Positions 15,622 to 24,427 of a stretch of DNA of 64,000 bases are shown here, piece after piece. The translations under genes were made by a program, and so were the position numbers. The stretch spans positions 62,001 to 126,000 of the forward strand of contig SFDQ01000001.1 of assembly GCA_004558145.1 (NCBI GenBank), written 5' to 3'. This DNA is from Oscillospiraceae bacterium. Lineage in GTDB: Bacteria; Bacillota_A; Clostridia; Oscillospirales; Ruminococcaceae. The notes beneath the pieces are model-generated. The model saw only the letters and a list, made by a program, of their open reading frames with translations, was not told the origin of the DNA and did not search any database. Position 1 is the stretch's first letter; every line of letters starts with the position of its first letter.

Positions 15622-17040
15622 TTACCAGAGGTTCATCACCTGCTGGTACATGTCGATGTAGGAGTGCGCGGAGACATTCCAGCTGAAGTCGCAGCACATG
15701 GCGCGGTGCACCAGCACGGGCCAGCCGTCCTTGTGCCAGTAGCCTTCCTTGGCGCGCCAGCAGGCCTCGTAGAGGTCGTGGGCGTTGTACTGCTGGAAGG
15801 TGAAGCCGTTGCCCCAGCCGTCGCCGGAGTCGTGGATGGAATCCTTCAAACCGCCGGTCTCACGCACCACGGGGATGGTGCCGTAGCGGCAGGCCACCAT
15901 CTGGGCCAGACCGCAGGGCTCCGACTTGGAGGGCATCAGGAAGATGTCCGCGCCGGCGTAGATCTGCCGCGCCAGCGGAGGCACAAAGCCGATGTACACG
16001 CCCACGCGGCCCGGATGACGGCCCGCCAGGTCGTTGAAGAAGGCTTCGTAGGCGTGCTCGCCGTTGCCCAAAATCACCAGTTCGATGCCCTGGTCGATGA
16101 GGCCCTCGGCCACATCCCGCACCAGGTCCACGCCCTTGTGGCCCACCAGGCGGGTGACCATGGCCATCACGGGGCTGCCGTCCTGGGCAAGACCGAACTG
16201 CTCCTGCAGGCGGCGCTTGCACTCCGCCTTGCCCTCGGCGAAGGTGTCGGCGTTGTAGTGGGCGGGGATGTTGGGGTCGGTCTCGGGGTTGTAGCTGTCC
16301 ACGTCGATGCCGTTCAGGATGCCGCACAGCTTGTACTGCTTCTGGCGCAGCAGGCCGTCCAGCCCGTGGCTGAACCAGGGGTCGAGAATTTCACCGGCGT
16401 AGGTGGGGCTGACGGTGCTCACCTTGTCGCTGGTCTCGATGGCGCCCTTCATAAAGTTGGCGCAGCCGTCGTACTCCACGATGTGGGCGTCCCGCCGGCC
16501 GATGCCGCAGGTGTCCTCCAGGATGTCCAGGCCGTATTTGCCCTGGTACTGGATGTTGTGGATGGTGAACACGGTCTTGATGTGGCTGTATTTGTCCAGA
16601 TGGCGGTAGTAGAGGTTCAGATACACCGGCACCAGGGCGGTCTGCCAGTCGTTGGCGTTGATCACGTCGGGGGTGAAGTCGGTGTAGAACAGCATCTCCA
16701 GCACCGCGCGGCTGAAGAAGGCGAAGCGCTCGCCGTCGTCATAAAAGCCGTAGAGGCCGGTGCGCTTGAAGTAATACTCGTTGTCCAGGAAATAGAAGGT
16801 CACGCCGTCCCGCTTGGCGCTGAACAGCCCGCAATACTGGCTGCGCCAGCCCACAGGCACGCTGAAGTTGGTGATGTATTCCAGTTCGTCCCGGTATTTC
16901 AGATCGCCGTAGAGCGGCATGACCACACGGCAGTCCACACCGTTTTGCACCAGCGCCTTGGGCAGGCTGCCGGCCACGTCGCCAAGACCGCCGGAGGCGG
17001 CCCAGGGGTTGGCCTCGCTCGCGCAGAATAAAACGTTCAT
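15622..17040 (-). CDS. glgA: Glycogen synthase (ADP-glucose)
   Basis: GT5 enzyme that extends alpha-1,4-glucan from ADP-glucose. 472 residues, typical. The ADP-glucose-binding K-x-G-G motif is represented by ASGGLGDVAGSLPKAL at the N-terminus, and the C-terminal GT-B domain has SKSEPCGLAQMVACRYGTIPVVRETGGLKDSI, including the catalytic-type Glu. Start ATG 17040 follows AAGGAGG. Last gene of glgB-glgC-glgD-glgA, after a 96-bp spacer that holds a strong hairpin. Confidence 0.96.
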   Translation of the reverse strand: MNVLFCASEANPWAASGGLGDVAGSLPKALVQNGVDCRVVMPLYGDLKYRDELEYITNFSVPVGWRSQYCGLFSAKRDGVTFYFLDNEYYFKRTGLYGFYDDGERFAFFSRAVLEMLFYTDFTPDVINANDWQTALVPVYLNLYYRHLDKYSHIKTVFTIHNIQYQGKYGLDILEDTCGIGRRDAHIVEYDGCANFMKGAIETSDKVSTVSPTYAGEILDPWFSHGLDGLLRQKQYKLCGILNGIDVDSYNPETDPNIPAHYNADTFAEGKAECKRRLQEQFGLAQDGSPVMAMVTRLVGHKGVDLVRDVAEGLIDQGIELVILGNGEHAYEAFFNDLAGRHPGRVGVYIGFVPPLARQIYAGADIFLMPSKSEPCGLAQMVACRYGTIPVVRETGGLKDSIHDSGDGWGNGFTFQQYNAHDLYEACWRAKEGYWHKDGWPVLVHRAMCCDFSWNVSAHSYIDMYQQVMNLW

Positions 17041-17066
17041 AAGGTTCCTCCTTGTTTTATGGGGAG

Positions 17067-17119
17067 GGGGCGGGGGCCCTGTGCAGGGCCCCCGCCCCTG
17101 GGGAGAGAGTCAGAGGGCT
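17067..17119 (-). repeat. GC-rich inverted repeats between glgD and glgA
   Basis: A perfect 14-bp stem with a 4-nt loop (17067-17080 with 17085-17098), followed by a shorter hairpin gagggc-ttgc-gccctc (about 17114-17129). On the minus strand no T-run follows either stem, so these look more like mRNA-stabilising or processing structures than a terminator. Confidence 0.6.
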
Positions 17120-17136
17120 TGCGCCCTCTTTTGGCG

Positions 17137-18261
17137 TTATACGGTGCGGTTCTTCGCAACATACACCGGGAAGGTGTCACTGCCGGCCAGAGCCTTGTCG
17201 GTGGTGATCTTCACGTTTTTGTCGGTGACCACATACTCCACATGGGCGCCGGGCTCCACGATGGTGTTCTGCATCAGCACGCAGTTCTTCACCTTGGCGC
17301 CCTTCTTCACCTTCACGCCGCGGAACAGCACGCAGTTCTCCACGTCGCCCTCGATGATGCAGCCGTCGGCCACCACGCTGTTCTTCACGTGGCTGTCCAT
17401 GGCGTAGCGGGTGGGGGCGTTGTCGTGCACCTTGGTGTAGACCGGCAGCTCGGCGGGGAACAGCGCGTCCAGGTTCGCGGGGTCCAGCAGGCGCATGTTC
17501 TCCTCGAAGTAAGTACGGCAGTCGGCGATGCGGGCGGTGTAGCCGGTGTATTCATAGCCCTGCACGTTCAGCAGCTCCAGGTTGCGGGCCAGGATGTCCT
17601 TCTCAAAGTAGACAAGGCCGCGGATGGTGGCGTCCTTCACCATGGTGATGAGGGCCTCACGTTGGATGACGTAAACGTTCATGGACAGGTTCTGCACGCC
17701 GGGGCGGTAGTCGTTGCAGAGCAGCTCGGTGACCCGGCCGTCCTGGATGCGCAGGGTGTAGTTGTCGTCCTTGAGGCCGGTGGGGATCTCCCGCTTTTCG
17801 TACATCACGGTCACGTCCGCGCCGGTGGCCACATGGGCCTCGATGAGCTTGTTCAGATCGAAGTTATAAGCGATGTTGGAATCGCTCATCACCACGTATT
17901 CCTCTTTCTGGTCCGCCAGAAAATCCACGATGCTGGCCAGGGCCTCCACGCGGCCGCGGTACATCTTGACGTTGGCCTCGGCGTAGGGGGGCACCAGATT
18001 CAGGCCGCCCCGTTTGCGGGTGAGGTCCCACTCACGGCCGGAGCCCAGATGGTCCATCAGGGAATGGTAGTTCTGCTTGACGATGATGGAGACGTTGCTG
18101 ATGCCCGCGTTGGCGAAGCTGGACAGCACGAAGTCGATCATGCGGTAGCGCCCGCCGAAGGGGATGGACGCCATCGTGCGCTGGGTCACCATCTCGGGGA
18201 TCAGGCTGTCATATGCATTGGGGAAAATGATGCCCAGGGCATCCGTGTTGGACTTTACCAT
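17137..18261 (-). CDS. glgD: Glucose-1-phosphate adenylyltransferase subunit GlgD
   Basis: Non-identical partner of GlgC in Firmicutes ADP-glucose pyrophosphorylase. 374 residues: a nucleotidyltransferase-like N-domain (GRYRMIDFVLSSFANAGISNV) and a C-terminal left-handed beta-helix (DNAPTRYAMDSHVKNSVVADG). The N-terminus lacks the glycine-rich GGxGTRL pyrophosphorylase loop found in GlgC, consistent with a regulatory or weakly catalytic subunit. It overlaps glgC by 7 nt and starts at ATG 18261 behind GAGGAG. Confidence 0.95.
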   Translation of the reverse strand: MVKSNTDALGIIFPNAYDSLIPEMVTQRTMASIPFGGRYRMIDFVLSSFANAGISNVSIIVKQNYHSLMDHLGSGREWDLTRKRGGLNLVPPYAEANVKMYRGRVEALASIVDFLADQKEEYVVMSDSNIAYNFDLNKLIEAHVATGADVTVMYEKREIPTGLKDDNYTLRIQDGRVTELLCNDYRPGVQNLSMNVYVIQREALITMVKDATIRGLVYFEKDILARNLELLNVQGYEYTGYTARIADCRTYFEENMRLLDPANLDALFPAELPVYTKVHDNAPTRYAMDSHVKNSVVADGCIIEGDVENCVLFRGVKVKKGAKVKNCVLMQNTIVEPGAHVEYVVTDKNVKITTDKALAGSDTFPVYVAKNRTV

Positions 18262-19469
18262 TGCTCCTCACCATCCTTTACGTCTTTGACCACCATGGCC
18301 TTGGGACCCACCTTGGCGTTCACACCGATGGTGACGCCTTCGCCCACAACGGCGACGCCCCAGTTGTCCAGGTTGTCCATGTCCTCGGGGCGCTCGCCCA
18401 CCACCGCGCCGCTCTTGACGGTCACGTTTTCGGCAATGATGGAATAGCGCACCTTGGCACCCGGCTCGACCACCGCGCCGGGCATGATGATGGAGTCCTC
18501 CACCACGGCGCCCTCGCCCACCTTGACGCCGGCGAACAGCACGCTCTGCACCAGCTTGCCTTCCACCTTGCAGCCTTCGGTGATCATGGAGTTATCGATC
18601 TCGGCGTTTTCGCCCACCCACTGGCCGGGCATGCCGGAGTTGCGGGAGTAGATCTTCCACTCGTCGCTCCAGACGTCCAGCGGCATCTTGGGGTTCAAAA
18701 GGTCCATGTTGGCCTCCCACAGGCTGTCGATGGTGCCCACGTCCTTCCAGTAGCCCTCGAAGGGATAGGCCACCATCTTTTCCTTGCTGGCCAGCATGTT
18801 GGGGATGATGTTCTTGCCAAAGTCGTTGTCGGAGGCGGGGTTGGCCTCGTCTTCGATGAGGAACTTGCGCAGTTTGTCCCAGGAGAAGACGTAGATGCCC
18901 ATGGAGGCCAGATTGCTCTTGGGCTCCTTGGGTTTCTCCTCGAACTTGGTGATGGTGCCCTCCTCGTCGGCGGTCATGATGCCGAAGCGGCTGGCCTCTT
19001 CCCAGGGCACCTCCATCACGGCGATGGTGCAGTCGGCGCCCTTCGCCTTGTGGAAGTCCAGCATTTTGGAGTAGTCCATCTTGTAAATGTGATCGCCGGA
19101 GAGGATGACCACATACTTGGGCTCATAGCGGTCGATGAAGTTGATGTTCTGATAGATGGCGTTGGCGGTGCCCTTGTACCAGTCCGAGCCGGTGGCCGTC
19201 TGGTAGGGGGGCAGCACATGGACGCCGCCGTACAGACGGTCCAGGTCCCAGGGCTGGCCGTTGCCGATGTACTCGTTGAGCACCAGCGGCTGGTACTGGG
19301 TCAGGATGCCCACCGTGTCGATCCCCGAGTTGACGCAGTTGGACAGCGGAAAGTCGATGATGCGATACTTTCCGCCGAAGGGAACTGCGGGTTTTGCCAG
19401 CCGTTGTGTGAGGGCATACAGGCGTGAGCCCTGCCCGCCGGCCAGCAGCATAGCGATACATTCTTTCAT
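18255..19469 (-). CDS. glgC: Glucose-1-phosphate adenylyltransferase, catalytic subunit
   Basis: Makes ADP-glucose from ATP and glucose-1-phosphate, the committed step to glycogen. 404 residues. The N-terminus has the catalytic and allosteric loop MLLAGGQGSRLYALT and KPAVPFGGKYRIIDFPLSN; ILSGDHIYKMDY holds the catalytic Asp, and FEEKPKEP is the sugar-phosphate motif. A beta-helix of hexapeptide repeats ends the protein. Start ATG follows AAGGGGAG. Next to glgD by a 7-nt overlap, so the two subunits are made together. Confidence 0.97.
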   Translation of the reverse strand: MKECIAMLLAGGQGSRLYALTQRLAKPAVPFGGKYRIIDFPLSNCVNSGIDTVGILTQYQPLVLNEYIGNGQPWDLDRLYGGVHVLPPYQTATGSDWYKGTANAIYQNINFIDRYEPKYVVILSGDHIYKMDYSKMLDFHKAKGADCTIAVMEVPWEEASRFGIMTADEEGTITKFEEKPKEPKSNLASMGIYVFSWDKLRKFLIEDEANPASDNDFGKNIIPNMLASKEKMVAYPFEGYWKDVGTIDSLWEANMDLLNPKMPLDVWSDEWKIYSRNSGMPGQWVGENAEIDNSMITEGCKVEGKLVQSVLFAGVKVGEGAVVEDSIIMPGAVVEPGAKVRYSIIAENVTVKSGAVVGERPEDMDNLDNWGVAVVGEGVTIGVNAKVGPKAMVVKDVKDGEEQW

Positions 19470-19537
19470 ACTACTTCTCCCCTTATCGGCGGCCAGAGGC
19501 CGCCGTTAGTGCATTTTGCGATTCCCCGAAGCGGTCT

Positions 19538-21544
19538 TCAGGCCTTTTCGGCGTCCTTGGCGGGCTTGGCCGCCTTTTTCGCCGTGGGCCTTTTGGCCGC
19601 AGGTTTTTTTGCCGCCGTCTTTTTGGCGGGCTTTTTTGCCGCAGGCTTCGCCTCTTTGGGCTGCGGCACCGAGAAATAGACGGTGCTCAGCGGCGGCAAA
19701 GTGACGCTGATGCTCTGGTCAAAGCCGTGCATCGGCTTTTTGTGGCTGCGCAGAGGCTTGTTGTGCACGCCGCTGCCGCCATAGGCCTCGTCGTCGCTGG
19801 AGAGCAGCTCCTTGTAGGTGCCGGCCACCGGCACGCCCATCTGATAGCCCTCCCGCAGGACGGGATTGAAGTTGCAGACCACCAAGGTGGTGTGGCCCGC
19901 CGCATCGCGCCGCAAAAACGCGATGACCGACTGGGCGTTGTCGTCCGGCACCACCCATTGGAAGCCCTCCCAGCTGTAGTCCACCTGCCAGAAGTCCGGC
20001 AGGTCGTGGTACAGGCGGTTCAGGTCCTTCACATACTGGCGCAGCTGGCGATGACGGTCGTAGTCCAGCAGCATCCAGTCCAGCGCCTTGGCCTCGTTCC
20101 ACTCGATGAACTGGCCGAACTCCTGGCCCATGAACAGCAGCTTTTTGCCCGGATGGGCCATCATGTAGCCGTAGAAGGTGCGCAGGTTGGCAAACTTTGC
20201 CTCGTAGTCGCCGGGCATCTTGTTGATGAGGCTGCACTTGCCGTGCACCACCTCGTCGTGGCTGATGGGCAGGATGAAGTTCTCGCTGAAGGCGTAGAAG
20301 AAGCTGAAGGTTACCTTGTTGTGGTTGCCCGAGCGGAAGAGCGGGTCGGTGCTCATGTAGCTGAGCATGTCGTTCATCCAGCCCATGTTCCACTTGAAGT
20401 TGAAGCCAAGGCCGCCGTCCTCCGCGGGCTTGGAGACCATCGGCCATGCGGTGGACTCCTCGGCGATCATCAGCTTGTGGGGGTGGCGGCCCAGCACGGT
20501 GCTGTTCAGCTTGCGCAGGAAAGCAATGGCCTCCAGGTTCTCCTTGCCGCCGTAGCGGTTGGGCTCCCACTCGCCGTCGCGGCGGTTGTAGTCGAGATAG
20601 AGCATGCTGGCCACCGCGTCCACCCGCAGGCCGTCCACGTGGAACTGTTCCACCCAGTACAGCGCGCTGGACACAAGGAAGCTCTCCACCTCGGGCATGC
20701 CGTAGTTGAACACCATGGTGCCCCACTCTTTGTGCTCGCCCCGGCGGGGGTTGGGGTCCTCGTAGCAGGGCTCGCCGTCGAACATGTACAGGCCGAAGCC
20801 GTCCTTCGGGAAGTGGGCGGGCACCCAGTCCATGATGACGCCCAGGCCCGCCTGATGGCACTTGTCCACAAAGTTCATGAAGTCCTTGGGGGTGCCGTAG
20901 CGGCTGGTGGGGGCGAAGTAACCGGTGACCTGATAGCCCCAGCTTCCGTCGTAGGGGTATTCGGTGATGGGCAGCAGCTCCACGTGGGTGTAGTGCATGT
21001 CCAGTAAGTACGGGATGAGCTCGTCCGCCAGCTCGGAGTAGTTATAGGGGTCGCCGTTCTCCTTGAGCCGCCAGCTGCCTGCGTGCAGCTCGTAGATGTT
21101 CATGGGGGCGGTGAGGGGGTCGCGCTTTTTCTGCTGCGCCTCCCATTCGCCGTCGTTCCACTCATAGCCCTCCAGCCGGTAGACCTTGCTGGCGTTGGAA
21201 GGCCGGGTCTCGGCATGGAAGGCGTAGGGGTCCGCCTTGAACAGCAGCTCGTCCTGCTGAGTGGTCAGGCAGAACTTGTACACATCGTACTCGCGGATGC
21301 CGGGGATGAACGCCTCCCAGACGCCCTCGTCCAGCTTGGCCATCGGGTGGGAACCCGGCACCCAGCTGTTGAAATCGCCCACCACACTGACGGCTTTGGC
21401 GTGGGGCGCCCAGACGCGGAACACCACGCCTTCGTCCCCGCCCCGGCAGTCGAAATGAGCGCCGAAGAACCGATATGCCTCAAAATTGTTGCCCTGCTTG
21501 AACAGGTATATGGGCAGATCGGCCGGATTATTCTGTTTTTTCAC
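19538..21544 (-). CDS. glgB: 1,4-alpha-glucan branching enzyme with a Lys/Ala-rich tail
   Basis: GH13 enzyme that makes alpha-1,6 branches in glycogen. 668 residues: CBM48 N-domain (FRVWAPHAKAVSVVGDFNSW), a catalytic barrel with nucleophile in GLRVDAVASMLYLDY, acid in MIAEESTAWP and ISHDEVVHGK, and an all-beta C-domain. After the catalytic core comes a tail of about 40 residues made of Ala-Lys-Pro repeats (AKKPAKKTAAKKPAAKRP), unlike usual GlgB and reminiscent of histone H1-like tails. GTG start at 21544 follows GGGAGGGAG. First gene of the operon with its own promoter. Confidence 0.96.
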   Translation of the reverse strand: MKKQNNPADLPIYLFKQGNNFEAYRFFGAHFDCRGGDEGVVFRVWAPHAKAVSVVGDFNSWVPGSHPMAKLDEGVWEAFIPGIREYDVYKFCLTTQQDELLFKADPYAFHAETRPSNASKVYRLEGYEWNDGEWEAQQKKRDPLTAPMNIYELHAGSWRLKENGDPYNYSELADELIPYLLDMHYTHVELLPITEYPYDGSWGYQVTGYFAPTSRYGTPKDFMNFVDKCHQAGLGVIMDWVPAHFPKDGFGLYMFDGEPCYEDPNPRRGEHKEWGTMVFNYGMPEVESFLVSSALYWVEQFHVDGLRVDAVASMLYLDYNRRDGEWEPNRYGGKENLEAIAFLRKLNSTVLGRHPHKLMIAEESTAWPMVSKPAEDGGLGFNFKWNMGWMNDMLSYMSTDPLFRSGNHNKVTFSFFYAFSENFILPISHDEVVHGKCSLINKMPGDYEAKFANLRTFYGYMMAHPGKKLLFMGQEFGQFIEWNEAKALDWMLLDYDRHRQLRQYVKDLNRLYHDLPDFWQVDYSWEGFQWVVPDDNAQSVIAFLRRDAAGHTTLVVCNFNPVLREGYQMGVPVAGTYKELLSSDDEAYGGSGVHNKPLRSHKKPMHGFDQSISVTLPPLSTVYFSVPQPKEAKPAAKKPAKKTAAKKPAAKRPTAKKAAKPAKDAEKA

Positions 21545-21588
21545 GGTGTCTCCCTCCCTGTGGGCCTTACGCCTCACTTTCACATATA

Positions 21589-21617
21589 ATCTTACTCATT
21601 TTCGGGGTGGTTTTCAA
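21589..21617 (-). promoter_or_regulatory. Promoter of the glycogen operon
   Basis: TTGAAA (21612-21617), 17-nt spacer, TAAGAT (21589-21594), 45 bp before the glgB start. The 21618-21776 stretch upstream is AT-rich and otherwise featureless. Confidence 0.65.
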
Positions 21618-21776
21618 GGGTTTTCTGTCATATACTGCTAAAAAAGCAATTTTGTTTCTCCTCGTTTTATGCAGTTTTAACAGTGTTGTTGAATAATCCT
21701 TGGGTATTCACAATAGTTTTGGAAAAGCGCCGGTTTTTTTGCCGGATTTTAACATTCGGCCGCGGCGACGGGCACA

Positions 21777-21805
21777 AAAATGCCCGGGCGCACAGGCGCC
21801 CGGGC
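21777..21805 (-). terminator. Terminator of recA-recX-rimO-pgsA
   Basis: Perfect 10-bp stem gcccgggcgc (21782-21791 with 21796-21805), then ATTTTT on the minus strand, 7 bp after the pgsA stop. Confidence 0.85.
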
Positions 21806-21812
21806 GAAAGGC

Positions 21813-22388
21813 TCATTTGGCCTGCATGAAGCAGGCGCGGTTCTGCCACAGATAGATGCCGCCGCTGAACACGGTGGCCAGCGCCACCAGCCAGCACAAA
21901 GCGCTGCTGATGAGCGACACCGCCATCACGTCGGTGGGCCCGGCCAGGGCCGCGGCAAAGAAATAGAACAGGATGGTGAGCATCTGCAGCACGGTCTTCA
22001 CCTTGCCCCACATGTTGGCGGCGATGACGGTGTTGGAAGAAGCCGCCAGCATCCGCACGCCGGACACCGCGAACTCCCGGGCCAAAATCAGCGCCACCAC
22101 CCACAGGCTGCAAACGCCGTCCCGCATCATGTACAGAAAGGCCACGGTGGTGAGCAGCTTGTCGGCCAGGGGGTCGGCGAACTTGCCGAAGTCAGTGACC
22201 ATCTTCCACTTGCGGGCCAGATACCCGTCCAGGAAATCGGTGAAGCTGGCCAGGGCGAACACCACCCCCGCCGCCAGATACCAGCCGGCCTGATAGTCCG
22301 CCGCGCCGTACCGGGTCATGCCGGCCAGCACCATGAACACCGGCACCAGCAGGATGCGCAAAAGGGTGAGCTTATTGGGCAGATTCAT
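21813..22388 (-). CDS. pgsA: CDP-diacylglycerol-glycerol-3-phosphate 3-phosphatidyltransferase
   Basis: Integral membrane enzyme making phosphatidylglycerophosphate, precursor of phosphatidylglycerol and cardiolipin. 191 residues with several hydrophobic helices and the CDP-alcohol phosphotransferase signature D-x2-D-G-x2-A-R-x8-G-x3-D-x3-D, seen as DFLDGYLARKW and DFGKFADPLADKL. MNLPNKLTLLRILLVPVFM is a typical start. It overlaps rimO by 17 nt and is the last gene of the recA operon, a common order in Firmicutes. Confidence 0.95.
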   Translation of the reverse strand: MNLPNKLTLLRILLVPVFMVLAGMTRYGAADYQAGWYLAAGVVFALASFTDFLDGYLARKWKMVTDFGKFADPLADKLLTTVAFLYMMRDGVCSLWVVALILAREFAVSGVRMLAASSNTVIAANMWGKVKTVLQMLTILFYFFAAALAGPTDVMAVSLISSALCWLVALATVFSGGIYLWQNRACFMQAK

Positions 22389-23721
22389 CCTCGTTCTCCT
22401 CCACTACATAGCCGAACAGGTCGTACATGTCGCTCTCGTCGATCTTCACCCGGTAGAATTCGCCGGGATAGAGGGGCGCTTCGCTGGCGACGCAGATGTT
22501 GCCGTCGATCTCCGGCGCGTCGGCGGCGGAGCGGCAGAGGTACAGGCCGCTCTCCTCGTCCACCCCGTCGCAGATGACGGTCTGCACGGTGCCCACCTTC
22601 TTTTCCAGCAGCTGGGCGCTGATGCGGGCCTGCAGGTCCATGATGACGCCGGCCCGGCGCTGTTTTTCCTCCTCGGGCAGCTGGCCCTCCATCCGGGCCG
22701 CGGGGGTGCCCTCCTCGGGGCTGAAGGCAAAGCAGCCCAGCCGCTCGAAGCGGGTGTCCTTGACGAACTCGCACAGCTGCTCAAACTCCGCCTCGGTCTC
22801 GCCGGGGTAGCCGGCGATGAGGGTGGTGCGCAGGGTGATGTCCGGCATGGCCGCGCGCAGGCGGCGGATGGCGCTCTTCACCACTTCCTCGTCGCCCCGG
22901 CGGTTCATGGCCTTGAGGATGCGGGTGTTGCAGTGCTGGATGGGCAGATCGAGATACCGCACCACCTTCTCGTTGCGCTGCATGGCGGCGATGAATTCAT
23001 CGGTGATGCGCTCGGGGTAGGCGTAGAGGATGCGGATCCAGCGGATGCCCTCCACGGCGTTCAGCTCGTCCAGCAGCTGGCAGATGCTGTTTTTGCCCCA
23101 ATCCTCGCCGTAGGCGGTGGGGTCCTGGGCCACCACCACCAGCTCCTTCACGCCCTCGCCGGCCAGCCAGCGGGCCTCGGCCACGCAGTCTTCCAGCGGG
23201 CGGCTGCGCAGCGGGCCCCGGATGAGGGGGATGGCGCAGTAGTGGCAGCGGTTGTTGCAGCCCTCGGCGATTTTTAAGTAGGCATAGTGAGCGGGGGTGC
23301 TGATGACCCGCTTGCCGCCCAGGGCAAGGTCGGTCTTGGGGCCGAAATCCTCTTCGGGGGCGGCATCCGGGGCGGCAAGGCGCTCCAGGATGGCGGGCAG
23401 GGCGGCGTTGCAGCCGATGCCCACCACCGCGTCCACCTCGGGCATCTCCTTGCGGATCTCCTGGCGGTAGCGCTCGGCCAGACAGCCGGTGACGATGACC
23501 TTGAGGCCGGGCTTGCGCTCCTTGAGGGCACAGGCGTCCAGGATGTTCTCGATGGCCTCGGTCTTGGCGCTCTCGATGAAGCCGCAGGTGTTCACGATGA
23601 TGGCGTCCGCCTCGGCGGGGTCGGCCGTGGTGGTGTGGCCCGCGCTGATGAGGCTGTGGCAGAATACGTCGGCGTCCACCTGATTTTTGGGGCAGCCCAG
23701 AGAGATGATGGCGATCTTCAA
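22372..23721 (-). CDS. rimO: Ribosomal protein S12 methylthiotransferase
   Basis: Radical-SAM enzyme that methylthiolates an Asp of ribosomal protein S12. 449 residues. N-terminal UPF0004 domain with cluster cysteines C10 (SLGCPKNQVDADV), C46 (VNTCGF) and C80; radical-SAM cluster C155-x3-C159-x2-C162 (EGCNNRCHYCAIPLIRGPLRS); C-terminal TRAM domain. SLGCPKN-VD separates RimO from MiaB. The start is TTG at 23721 after AAAGGAGAACGCAT; longer frames upstream run into recX and lack similarity. 31 bp after recX. Confidence 0.95.
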   Translation of the reverse strand: MKIAIISLGCPKNQVDADVFCHSLISAGHTTTADPAEADAIIVNTCGFIESAKTEAIENILDACALKERKPGLKVIVTGCLAERYRQEIRKEMPEVDAVVGIGCNAALPAILERLAAPDAAPEEDFGPKTDLALGGKRVISTPAHYAYLKIAEGCNNRCHYCAIPLIRGPLRSRPLEDCVAEARWLAGEGVKELVVVAQDPTAYGEDWGKNSICQLLDELNAVEGIRWIRILYAYPERITDEFIAAMQRNEKVVRYLDLPIQHCNTRILKAMNRRGDEEVVKSAIRRLRAAMPDITLRTTLIAGYPGETEAEFEQLCEFVKDTRFERLGCFAFSPEEGTPAARMEGQLPEEEKQRRAGVIMDLQARISAQLLEKKVGTVQTVICDGVDEESGLYLCRSAADAPEIDGNICVASEAPLYPGEFYRVKIDESDMYDLFGYVVEENEDESAQ

Positions 23722-23752
23722 ATGCGTTCTCCTTTTGTTTGCCGTGCCGGCT

Positions 23753-24418
23753 TCACAGTTCCTCGTCCCCGTCGGCGGGGTGCTCTTCCAGCCAGAGCTC
23801 CACCGCCCGGCGGGCGTCGCCGGAAGAAAAGCCCCGGCGGGCCAGCGCCGCCAGCACGTTCTGTTTTTTGCCCGCCGCCAGTTTTGCGGCGTACTGTTTT
23901 TCCACAAGACGCAGCGCGGCCGCGCCGTCCGGCCCAAGGCCCTCCGGCGCGTCCGCCTGGCGTTCTTCGTACACTTCTTCCAGCGCCTGCCGGGCAAGGT
24001 CCCGGTCCACCCCGCGGCCGTCCATCCAGCGCAGTATCTCGCTGCGGGACTTGTTTTTGCTCAGCAGCCATTCGGCGGCCCGGCGGGCGAAGGCCTCGTC
24101 GTTCAGAAGGCCCAGCTCGTCCATCTTGGCCACCGCCGCGGCGGCGGTGTGCTCGTCAAAATCCCGGCAGAGCTTCTGGAACAGTTCGCCGGAGGCGTGC
24201 TCCCGGGCGGACAGATAGCCGAAGGCCTTGTCCTTGGCGCGCTGGGCGTCGCTTTTGCGCAGCAGTTCGTCCAGCTGGCCGTCGTCCAGGGTCAGCCCTT
24301 CCACCAGATGCTCGGTGAAGAAGGTCTCCTCGTCCACGCTGAAGAGAAAACCGGCGTTGCAGAACAGGGCAAAACGCCCTTTTCTGGTGCGGCTGATGCG
24401 GGTGATGGTGGTCTCCAT
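23753..24418 (-). CDS. recX: RecX regulatory protein
   Basis: Modulates RecA filaments. 221 residues, made of the RecX three-helix repeats (AFGYLSAREHASGELFQKL; DELGLLNDEAFARRAAEWL). It lies 9 bp after recA on the same strand, the classic recA-recX arrangement. Sequence conservation in this family is low, so the call rests on motif pattern plus position. Start ATG 24418; the GGAGG overlapping the recA stop is 14 nt away, suggesting reduced or coupled translation. Confidence 0.9.
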   Translation of the reverse strand: METTITRISRTRKGRFALFCNAGFLFSVDEETFFTEHLVEGLTLDDGQLDELLRKSDAQRAKDKAFGYLSAREHASGELFQKLCRDFDEHTAAAAVAKMDELGLLNDEAFARRAAEWLLSKNKSRSEILRWMDGRGVDRDLARQALEEVYEERQADAPEGLGPDGAAALRLVEKQYAAKLAAGKKQNVLAALARRGFSSGDARRAVELWLEEHPADGDEEL

Positions 24419-24427
24419 GGGGCGGCT

